DNA of 8,788 nucleotides from Clostridia bacterium (GTDB lineage Bacteria > Bacillota_A > Clostridia > Oscillospirales > CAG-272), in contig JAFYPS010000084.1 in assembly GCA_017547395.1 (NCBI GenBank), positions 1 through 8,788 on the forward strand, read 5' to 3'. Both the position numbers and the translations under genes were made by a program. Shown here in pieces: positions 1-5,561 of this stretch; position 1 is the first letter of the stretch, and every line of letters starts with the position of its first letter. The notes beneath the pieces were generated by a model. The model ran no database searches. It saw only the letters and a program-made list of their open reading frames with translations, and had not been told where the DNA came from.

Positions 1-531
1 GATGTCTCACTTGCCGCCCTGCGAATCTTCGTTAGAAAGTACAACCTTACAGCTCGGGCAGTAATTAACAAGAGTAGTTGCGCGGAATACAAGGCCCGCA
101 TCAAACATCTTGCGGAATATCCACTGTGTCCACTTATAATAACCTTCTTCAGTGGTATCAACCACTCTTGTCCAGTCAAAAGAAAAACCTACTCTCTTAA
201 GCTGAGATGTAAACTTTTCGATGTTATTGTCGGTTACCTGTCTGGGATGAATGCCGGTTTTAATAGCATAGTTTTCTGTAGGAAGTCCGTATGCATCAAA
301 GCCTATAGGGAACAAAACATTATACCCCTGCATTCTTCTCTTTCTTGAAATAACTTCAAGGCCGGAATATGCTTTTATATGACCAACGTGCATTCCCGCA
401 CCACTTGGATAAGGGAACTCGACAAGGCCGTAAAACTTCGGCTTTGAATAGTCTTCTTTTGCCTCGAAAACGCGAGCATCCTCCCACGCCTTTTGCCATT
501 TGGGCTCAATTTCTCTAAAATTATGCTTCAT
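1..531 (-). CDS. leuS: Leucyl-tRNA synthetase, N-terminal part, with in-frame TGA at codon 175 (3' end outside window)
   Basis: Leucyl-tRNA synthetase charges tRNA-Leu with leucine in the cytoplasm. The visible 174 residues are the start of the class I catalytic domain. They show the HIGH-type motif HVGH at 48-51 within FPYPSGAGMHVGH, then the conserved NVLFPIGFDAYGLPTE stretch at about 71-86, and the start of the zinc knuckle, CPSC at 158-161. Codon 175 is TGA where a Cys is expected; reading on gives Asp-Ile before the window ends. Bacterial LeuRS is about 800 residues, so most of the gene is missing here. The start chosen is the ATG at 529-531, because MKHNFREIEPKWQ matches the family N-terminus and a GAGGA site lies 8 bases upstream. 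An in-frame start 33 bases earlier would lie inside rsfS. Only 4 bases separate it from the rsfS stop, so it is probably co-transcribed. Family identity is secure; whether the gene is intact is not. Confidence 0.93.
7..9 (-). other. In-frame TGA at an expected zinc-binding Cys codon of leuS
   Basis: The minus strand reads GGC GGC AAG TGA GAC ATC. In LeuRS proteins with a four-Cys knuckle, CPxC is followed about 14 residues later by a CxxC pair, and this TGA falls on the first Cys of that pair. A single base change from TGC or TGT explains it. The frame is open on both sides as far as can be seen, so no frameshift is needed. Possible readings are a base-call or assembly error close to the window edge, a nonsense mutation, or recoding as Sec or Cys. 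The window holds only six bases downstream, too few to judge a SECIS hairpin. Confidence 0.85.
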
Positions 532-535
532 ATTC

Positions 536-940
536 TTAATCCTCGCTGTCCTCTGCCGAATCAAGTCCGGTCAAAAGGTCTTTTATGTCAATTTCATTAT
601 CTTCGTTATATAATTTTTCAATCTTGTAAAAATCGCGCTGTTCCTTTGTAAACACGTGCACAAGAACCGATGCATAGTCCATCAGCACCCACGTTCCCGT
701 ACCTCTTCCGTCTACTCTGAGCAGCTCTATGCCGTTTTCTCCAAGCTGGTATTCCACTTCGTCGGACAGTGCATTTACGTGAGTAGTAGAGCGTCCGCAA
801 CAAATTACATAGTAATCGGCTATTATCGTCTGCTCTTCTACTCTGAAAACGCGAATATCGGATGCATTCTTTTTATCAAGTGCCTGAACACAAAATTTTG
901 CAAGGTCAAGCGGTTCGTTTAAACTAAACTTATCAGCCAT
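536..940 (-). CDS. rsfS: Ribosomal silencing factor RsfS
   Basis: RsfS (DUF143, also YbeB/YqeL) binds ribosomal protein uL14 on the large subunit and blocks subunit joining when nutrients are short. The 134-residue product shows the family core: ADYYVICCGRSTTHVNAL at about 41-58, then a Gly-rich turn and TWVLMDYASVLVHVF at 83-97, then RDFYKIEKLY at 102-111. The last residue of that block is Tyr where Trp is more usual. The tail after about 112 is acidic. The ATG at 938-940 is chosen because MADKFSLNEPLDLAKF starts where the family does and has AGAGGA 5 bases upstream. A longer in-frame start at 1027 would add a Lys/Gln-rich stretch read entirely out of the LCP gene. The start overlaps the LCP stop by 8 bases, which suggests translational coupling. 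It ends in TAA. Confidence 0.95.
   Translation of the reverse strand: MADKFSLNEPLDLAKFCVQALDKKNASDIRVFRVEEQTIIADYYVICCGRSTTHVNALSDEVEYQLGENGIELLRVDGRGTGTWVLMDYASVLVHVFTKEQRDFYKIEKLYNEDNEIDIKDLLTGLDSAEDSED
540..544 (-). promoter_or_regulatory. Ribosome binding site of leuS, inside the end of rsfS
   Basis: GAGGA sits 8 bases before the leuS ATG and overlaps the last codons of rsfS. It supports the start at 531 over the upstream in-frame start at 564. Only 4 bases lie between rsfS and leuS, so there is no room for a T-box leader in front of leuS. Confidence 0.7.
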
Positions 941-2480
941 TTTCTTCCTCTTCTTTTGTTTCGGTTTCTGCTGCAAGCTCTTCTGTAGTTTCAACAGAAG
1001 AGTCTGTGCTCTGCAGAATTTCATCATCTAAAATACTTTCGGTTGTTTCTACTGTGTCAGTTTGTTCGGGAATATCGTCAACTACGTCTGTAGTAACCAC
1101 TTCCGTCATCTCCACCTCGTCTGATTCACCTGTAGTTTCAACCACTGAATCGGTTGTTCCTACAGTGACATCAGTATCATAGGGTTCTTCAGCTCCGGTA
1201 TGTACGCCGCTCTCTTCCGAGACAGCGGTTTCAATAGGTTCTCCACTTTCGTCGGTGGCAGCCGCCTCTTCCTCTGTAGAAGCGGTAGTCACCTTTGTAG
1301 CCGGCTTTGAAGAATGCTGATATTGAAATATATAAATGTCGTCTGTCTTATCAGCGGTGAATGATTCCTCGTCTTTATGAGGCGTGAGAAAAACGGAATG
1401 CATATATGAGCCGTCAACATCATACAGAGCGCCGTCGCGGTCAAACATTTCTTTTGAAACTTCAAAATTGTATGAATTGAAGTATTTGTTAACAGCCGCT
1501 ATAGTTCCGTCACGGTACGTAAAGTAGAACCATGTTCCGGAAGTGTCATACTGCCGTCCCTGAATTCCCGGCAATGTAAGCATAGTCATGTTGCCAAGAT
1601 CTACCGAAAGTGCGCTTTTTGCATAGTATACAAGGTCGGCAAGCGGAATATCCGTCTCAACGTACTCAATAACTTCTTTTGCAATATTGGAAATTGTAGA
1701 AACGTTGAAACTGTTTTTCATCTTATTGATACATGCACCGATAAAAATCTTTTGTGCATCTACGCGCCCAATATCTCCCTCAACATAATCAGCGCGGAAA
1801 CGAATAAACTGTTCCGCTTGATCACCGTTGAGCGTCTGTGGACCTTTTTTCAGGTTAATATAAAGTCCCTGATAAGGATCGGTATACTTCATATTAGCTG
1901 GAACATCAACTTCAACTCCGCCCATGGCATCAACTATATTAACAAATCCGTTGAGATCCATCAAAGCATAATAATCTATAGTAATGCAAAAAACCTTTTC
2001 AAAAGTTTCTTCCATTCCTTTTATCGCGGCGCTCATAGGGTCTTTATCTTTATTGCGCAATGCCTCGTTGTAAAAAGATGCAAGCAAAGAATTTGCCTTT
2101 TTATTTCCACGTCCTACGTCAATATAGGTATCGCGCGGAATCTGCATCATACTGATTTGACCGTCAGTAACGTTGTAGGATGCAATAATCATAACGTCTG
2201 TATTAAATGCCCAACGATCTTTTCCCAGGATAAGAACATTTACACGCTCGTCATCGCGTTCCGGCACTACTACATCGCCTTCAGGGTCGGTGATCACAAC
2301 ATCAAAACCGCTTGCCCCTGTATCCCAGAAGTCAGGAGTGTCATCATAGCTTGGCTTGTATAACAGCAAAACTGCAATTATTACCGCTACTACAACAAAA
2401 AGCGCAAGCAGAACTGAGGTAACTATCGCTTTCGTTTTATTTGGTTTTCTGTTAACCTTTTTCTTTTTTTGTTCTATCAT
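933..2480 (-). CDS. LytR-CpsA-Psr (LCP) family protein with long acidic Thr/Glu-rich C-terminal tail
   Basis: LCP proteins are membrane-anchored enzymes on the outer face of the membrane. They transfer anionic glycopolymers such as teichoic acids or capsule from a polyprenyl carrier to peptidoglycan. The 515 residues run as follows: a Lys/Arg-rich cytoplasmic start (1-17), one membrane segment (about 18-41), and the LCP domain (about 80-255). A further folded region reaches about 390, followed by a low-complexity tail (about 395-515). LCP landmarks are GKDRW at 86-90, NTDVMI at 93-98, IPRDTYIDV at 114-122, GFVNIVDAMGGVEVDVP at 178-194, and RFR at 227-229 followed by GDIGR at 235-239. From 397 onward I count about 40 Asp/Glu, 24 Thr and one Lys. 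ATG start with AGAGGA 8 bases upstream, one base after yqeK. It ends TGA directly followed by in-frame TAA. The substrate polymer cannot be told from sequence. Confidence 0.93.
   Translation of the reverse strand: MIEQKKKKVNRKPNKTKAIVTSVLLALFVVVAVIIAVLLLYKPSYDDTPDFWDTGASGFDVVITDPEGDVVVPERDDERVNVLILGKDRWAFNTDVMIIASYNVTDGQISMMQIPRDTYIDVGRGNKKANSLLASFYNEALRNKDKDPMSAAIKGMEETFEKVFCITIDYYALMDLNGFVNIVDAMGGVEVDVPANMKYTDPYQGLYINLKKGPQTLNGDQAEQFIRFRADYVEGDIGRVDAQKIFIGACINKMKNSFNVSTISNIAKEVIEYVETDIPLADLVYYAKSALSVDLGNMTMLTLPGIQGRQYDTSGTWFYFTYRDGTIAAVNKYFNSYNFEVSKEMFDRDGALYDVDGSYMHSVFLTPHKDEESFTADKTDDIYIFQYQHSSKPATKVTTASTEEEAAATDESGEPIETAVSEESGVHTGAEEPYDTDVTVGTTDSVVETTGESDEVEMTEVVTTDVVDDIPEQTDTVETTESILDDEILQSTDSSVETTEELAAETETKEEEENG
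946..951 (-). promoter_or_regulatory. Ribosome binding site of rsfS, inside the LCP coding tail
   Basis: AGAGGA lies 5 bases before the rsfS ATG. In the LCP frame the same bases are part of the Lys-Glu-Glu-Glu-Glu run at the C-terminus, so the acidic tail codons also serve as the Shine-Dalgarno site of the next gene. This decides the rsfS start at 940. Confidence 0.7.
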
Positions 2481-2481
2481 T

Positions 2482-3111
2482 TTAGTTTTCCTCTGAAATT
2501 TTCATCAGAAATGCGTTACGTGCCGAAAAAGTATCAGAAGCGATAACGCAGTGTTCACTGACAAGATTGTTAATTGTCAAATCGAAAGATAACACCATTG
2601 TTTTATACAGATGCATTAGTTTATCTCTTTCGCCTTTACAGTTTTTAATGCCGCTCCAAAAATATTCTCTTAGTTCTTTGCAATCGGAAAACGTCCTTCC
2701 CGGCTCGATGTAGTCAGCAAGATAAATAATACAATCAAACACACTCATATCCGACGAACCGGTTGTGTGTTTGCGAACAGATGAGAGAATTTCATCTGTA
2801 GCATATTCAGGAAAGTCCCGTTTAATAATTAAAGGTGCGGTAATAGCGTGAAAAACTTTAGGAGAATTAAGCATAACGTTGTCTGTCATTATACCAAAGT
2901 CAGAAAGTAATTGCAACTGCAATTCAGTACTATGCTCTTTAGTTATGTCGTGGAGCAGTGCCGAAATCCTCACATCGTGTTCTTTATGAGGAATATATAT
3001 CTTTGCAAGTTCCGCCGCCTCATTCTCGGTAGAAAGCACGTGTTTCGCGCGGTATTCCCCAAGTCTGCCAACGATTGTTTCTCGCAAAGCATACAGCGTT
3101 TTATCCTGCAT
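2482..3111 (-). CDS. yqeK: YqeK-family HD-domain hydrolase (putative Ap4A hydrolase)
   Basis: YqeK proteins are HD-superfamily metal phosphohydrolases. Characterised members split diadenosine tetraphosphate symmetrically into two ADP, which clears a stress-linked dinucleotide. The 209-residue product has the expected metal-binding pattern: His24 (RAKH), His54-Asp55 in ALLHDITKE, His88 (KVFHAITAP), His115 (RKHTTG) and Asp133 in the family signature LADYIEPGR at 131-139. The length is near the usual 185-210. The ATG shares one base with the nadD stop (TAATG). An AGAGAGG site lies about 13 bases upstream, in the end of nadD, so translation is likely coupled to nadD. The nadD-yqeK-rsfS order is common in Firmicutes and supports the call. 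It ends in TAA. The family is sure; the Ap4A activity is by family knowledge only. Confidence 0.92.
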   Translation of the reverse strand: MQDKTLYALRETIVGRLGEYRAKHVLSTENEAAELAKIYIPHKEHDVRISALLHDITKEHSTELQLQLLSDFGIMTDNVMLNSPKVFHAITAPLIIKRDFPEYATDEILSSVRKHTTGSSDMSVFDCIIYLADYIEPGRTFSDCKELREYFWSGIKNCKGERDKLMHLYKTMVLSFDLTINNLVSEHCVIASDTFSARNAFLMKISEEN

Positions 3112-3731
3112 TAAACGTATAACCCCTCTCTGTAAATATACTCTTCTACAGCTTTGGGAACAAGATGTGAAATGCTCTCTCCGCGTTTTATCTTTTCCCT
3201 GATTTCACTCGAAGAAACCTCAAAAGGAACTTCAGGAATTTTGATAAGCCTTGCATTAAATCTTTCAACAAGGTCTTTTGCTTTCGCCTCTACGCTTTCG
3301 TTCAGCCTTAAATCGCTTTCGCGCTGCATATATGCAACGGTTGCTATCTTCATTATTATGCTCGGATTATACCAGGTATCAAGTGAAAGCAACATATCTG
3401 TGCCGCAATACATATACACTCTGTTTGAAAGTTTTTGCAAAGCGAGAAGCGTATCTGCAGTATAACTTTTTCCTCCACGGAGTATTTCCATATCGGATAC
3501 AAAAACCTCGCACGGAACGTCAAGTTCGTCGGCAATCAGCCTTAGCATATTGATTCTTTGCCTGTCAGTAGCACTGTCGGTTCTTATTTTATGAGGTGGA
3601 ATCGAAGTAGGAATTATATAAAGAACGTCCGGATGAACCTTATTTGCATACGCTTCCATAGCCTTAATATGACCATTGTGAACAGGCGAAAAAGTTCCGC
3701 CAAAAATCGCTAATCTGTTGTAATGAATCAA
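3111..3731 (-). CDS. nadD: Nicotinate-nucleotide adenylyltransferase
   Basis: NadD joins ATP and nicotinate mononucleotide to give deamido-NAD and pyrophosphate, an essential cytoplasmic step of NAD synthesis. The 206-residue protein shows the nucleotidyltransferase motif GGTFSPVHNGH at 11-21, PPHK at 45-48, GKSYTADTL at 87-95, GTDML at 110-114 with Trp120, and the C-terminal ATP-binding SSSEIRE at 173-179. The start is a TTG at 3729-3731. An in-frame TGA lies three codons upstream, and the first internal ATG (residue 25) would delete the catalytic motif. AGAGGA lies 10 bases before the TTG. The TTG overlaps the yhbY stop as TTGA, a coupled arrangement that may limit initiation. It ends in TAA, sharing one base with yqeK. 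Confidence 0.96.
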   Translation of the reverse strand: MIHYNRLAIFGGTFSPVHNGHIKAMEAYANKVHPDVLYIIPTSIPPHKIRTDSATDRQRINMLRLIADELDVPCEVFVSDMEILRGGKSYTADTLLALQKLSNRVYMYCGTDMLLSLDTWYNPSIIMKIATVAYMQRESDLRLNESVEAKAKDLVERFNARLIKIPEVPFEVSSSEIREKIKRGESISHLVPKAVEEYIYREGLYV

Positions 3732-4018
3732 TCGAGTTCAATCCTCTTTTTGTTTTTAGACTCACGGTACAATACAAACCTTGTACCGGTTACCGCAACT
3801 ACGTCTGCTCCGGTAGCAGCCGAAATCTCGTCTGCCGCTTCGCGCGCGGTATAGCTACTGTTTTCAAGCACCCTTGCTTTGATAAGTTCTCGTGCCTCAA
3901 GCGCATTTGAAATCTGTTTGACGGTCTCTTCTCCGATACCGCCTTTTCCAACTTGAAATATTGTATCAAGCGAAGTCCCCATTGCACGAAGCTTCGCTCT
4001 TTGTTTACTTGTAAGCAT
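3728..4018 (-). CDS. yhbY: YhbY-family CRM-domain RNA-binding protein
   Basis: A 96-residue single CRM-domain protein of the YhbY/YqeI family. These small basic proteins associate with the large ribosomal subunit or its precursors and bind RNA; their exact role is not settled. The sequence begins MLTSKQRAKLRAMG, carries the RNA-binding GKGG motif at 24-27 within FQVGKGGIGEETV, then ARELIKARVLENS at 42-54, and closes with GTRFVLYRES at 78-87, all typical. The length matches the family (about 95-100). ATG start, AAGGAA 6 bases upstream, overlapping the rdgB stop; the gap to rdgB is 10 bases. It ends in TGA and overlaps nadD by 4 bases. If the TGA were read through, only five codons would be added before a TAG. 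Confidence 0.95.
   Translation of the reverse strand: MLTSKQRAKLRAMGTSLDTIFQVGKGGIGEETVKQISNALEARELIKARVLENSSYTAREAADEISAATGADVVAVTGTRFVLYRESKNKKRIELD
3742..3747 (-). promoter_or_regulatory. Ribosome binding site for the TTG start of nadD
   Basis: AGAGGA lies 10 bases before TTG 3731-3729, inside the end of yhbY. No ATG or GTG is available in this frame before the catalytic motif, so this site plus the TTG fixes the nadD start. Confidence 0.65.
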
Positions 4019-4028
4019 AATAAATTCC

Positions 4029-4628
4029 TTAAAATTTTATTTTTGCAAACTCTTTGGCAAATTTGCGCATTGCTTTTCCGCGGTGGCTGATAGCATTTTT
4101 CTCATCAGCACTCATTTCAGCGTAAGTTTTTCCAATTTCAGGGCAGTAGAACAACGGATCGTATCCAAATCCGCCGTCACCTCGATACTCGTTAATTATA
4201 ACACCGGGGCACTCGCCTCTAACCGTTATACTTTCTCTTCCATCAGGAAAAACACATGCAACTACAGATACGAACTTTGCCGTTCTCTTTTCTATCGGAA
4301 GCTCTTTAAGTTCGGAGAGCAGCTTTTGATTATTCTTCTCATTATCGCACACTTCTCCGGCATATCTTGCAGAATAAACTCCGGGAGCACCTCCAAGCGC
4401 ATCTACCATAAGACCGGAATCGTCCGCAACTGTAATATATCCGAGAGATGCGCCAACGCCGGCTTTAATCAAAGCGTTTTCCTCAAACGTGTTCCCGTCC
4501 TCGACAATGTCATCGTTAAATCCGATGTCAGACATTGAAACAACCTCGATATCAGAGCAAAACTGACCGAGCAGTGCCTGGAGTTCGGCAATTTTTCCTT
4601 TATTGTGAGACGCAAGTAATACTTTCAT
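4029..4628 (-). CDS. rdgB: XTP/dITP pyrophosphatase (RdgB/HAM1 family)
   Basis: This enzyme hydrolyses the non-canonical purine nucleotides XTP, dITP and ITP to the monophosphate and pyrophosphate, keeping deaminated bases out of DNA and RNA. The 199-residue product starts MKVLLASHNKGKIAEL, with the substrate-binding SHNKGK at 7-12. It then has EDGNTFEENALIKA at 43-56, the catalytic and metal-binding DDSGL at 69-73, FGYDPLF at 154-160 and SHRGKA at 181-186, which together define the family. Length is normal (about 195-205). The ATG lies 6 bases after the ftsY stop in the same reading frame as ftsY. A GAGGG stretch lies only 3 bases before the ATG and overlaps the ftsY stop, so initiation may depend on ribosomes finishing ftsY. 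It ends in TAA. Confidence 0.96.
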   Translation of the reverse strand: MKVLLASHNKGKIAELQALLGQFCSDIEVVSMSDIGFNDDIVEDGNTFEENALIKAGVGASLGYITVADDSGLMVDALGGAPGVYSARYAGEVCDNEKNNQKLLSELKELPIEKRTAKFVSVVACVFPDGRESITVRGECPGVIINEYRGDGGFGYDPLFYCPEIGKTYAEMSADEKNAISHRGKAMRKFAKEFAKIKF

Positions 4629-4634
4629 ATTCCC

Positions 4635-5540
4635 TCACTCAAACATTGCACGAATAAATTCGGCAGAGTCAAATGGCTGCATATCGTCGATTTTTTCACC
4701 AACGCCGATAAATTTAACAGGAACGTCAAGTTCGCCTTTTATAGAGAAAATGCATCCGCCCTTGGCAGTACCGTCAAGTTTTGTAAGAACCAATCCGGTT
4801 ATACTTGCGGCGTTTTTAAATTCCTTTGCCTGCATTATTGCATTCTGACCGGTGGTAGCATCCAAAACCAAAAGTGTCTCTCTTGACACATTAGGAAGTT
4901 CTCTGCCAATCACACGGTCAATTTTGGCAAGTTCGTCCATAAGATTTTTCTTATTGTGAAGACGTCCTGCAGTATCAACAATAAGAACGTCTGCATTTCT
5001 GCTCTTCGCCGCACTGACCGCGTCAAAAACAACTGCAGCAGGGTCGGAGCCCTCGCTCTGCTTTATCAAATCTACGCCGGCTCTGTCGCACCATACGGCA
5101 AGCTGATCAATTGCAGCCGCACGGAACGTATCCGCTGCCGCTACTACAACTTTTTTTCCATCGGCTTTAAGTTTTGCCGCAATTTTACCGATAGAGGTTG
5201 TTTTTCCCACCCCGTTAACGCCAATAACAAGAATAACGGAAGGCGTTGTGTCAAGGCTAAGATTGGTTCCGTCTCCCACCATTTCGGCAAGAATCTGCTT
5301 AAGTGCCGTTTTTACGTCCTCTCCGTCTGTCATTCTTTCACTCTTCACCCTATCGCGCAAAGTTTCAAGAATTTCTTCGGTAGTGGAGACGCCGATATCG
5401 GAACATATCAAAAGTTCTTCGAGTTCCTCAAAAAGATCCTCGTCTACTCTAACAAAACTTTTAAACAAATTGTCAACCTGACCTACAAAAGCATCCTTTG
5501 TTTTTGCCAGTCCGGCTTTCAGTTTATCAAAAAAACCCAT
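4635..5540 (-). CDS. ftsY: Signal recognition particle receptor FtsY
   Basis: FtsY is the membrane-docking SRP receptor GTPase; with Ffh it brings ribosomes making membrane proteins to the SecYEG channel. The 301-residue protein has a short N-terminal helix (MGFFDKLKAGLAKT) without the long acidic A domain of E. coli, as usual in Firmicutes. The NG domain follows. Motifs are the P-loop GVNGVGKT at 107-114, DTFRAAA at 137-143, DTAGR at 189-193, TKLDGTAKGG at 253-262 and GVGEKIDDMQPF at 279-290. ATG start with AAAGGAA 5 bases upstream; 21 bases separate it from the smc stop. The smc-ftsY pair is a classic Firmicutes arrangement. It ends in TGA, and the next in-frame codons are GGG AAT and then the rdgB ATG, so one stop codon separates two in-frame genes. 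Confidence 0.97.
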   Translation of the reverse strand: MGFFDKLKAGLAKTKDAFVGQVDNLFKSFVRVDEDLFEELEELLICSDIGVSTTEEILETLRDRVKSERMTDGEDVKTALKQILAEMVGDGTNLSLDTTPSVILVIGVNGVGKTTSIGKIAAKLKADGKKVVVAAADTFRAAAIDQLAVWCDRAGVDLIKQSEGSDPAAVVFDAVSAAKSRNADVLIVDTAGRLHNKKNLMDELAKIDRVIGRELPNVSRETLLVLDATTGQNAIMQAKEFKNAASITGLVLTKLDGTAKGGCIFSIKGELDVPVKFIGVGEKIDDMQPFDSAEFIRAMFE

Positions 5541-5561
5541 TTAAATTCCTTTCATTACAAA

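Noticed and set aside
1..531. Genome-wide reassignment of TGA to a sense codon.
   Set aside because: TGA ends yhbY, the LCP gene and ftsY at their normal family lengths, and no other gene in the window has an internal TGA. TGG is used for Trp and TGC/TGT for Cys. Only a site-specific event could make the leuS TGA sense.
532..564. Longer leuS start, 11 codons upstream.
   Set aside because: It would lie inside rsfS coding sequence and add a basic stretch absent from the family. The ATG at 531 has a good ribosome site.
941..1027. Longer rsfS start at 1027, adding 29 residues.
   Set aside because: The added Lys/Gln-rich stretch is out-of-frame LCP tail sequence. The ATG at 940 has AGAGGA 5 bases away and matches the family N-terminus.
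1752..2363. 203-codon open frame on the plus strand within the LCP gene.
   Set aside because: It lies wholly antisense to a clear LCP domain and resembles no protein family I recognise, so it is a shadow frame.
4083..4538. 151-codon plus-strand frame opposite rdgB.
   Set aside because: It is fully antisense to the conserved RdgB motifs and has no domain-like features.
5541..5561. Possible promoter or terminator in the smc-ftsY gap.
   Set aside because: The gap is 21 bases, holds the AAAGGAA ribosome site, and has no room for a hairpin with a T-run or for -35/-10 boxes.
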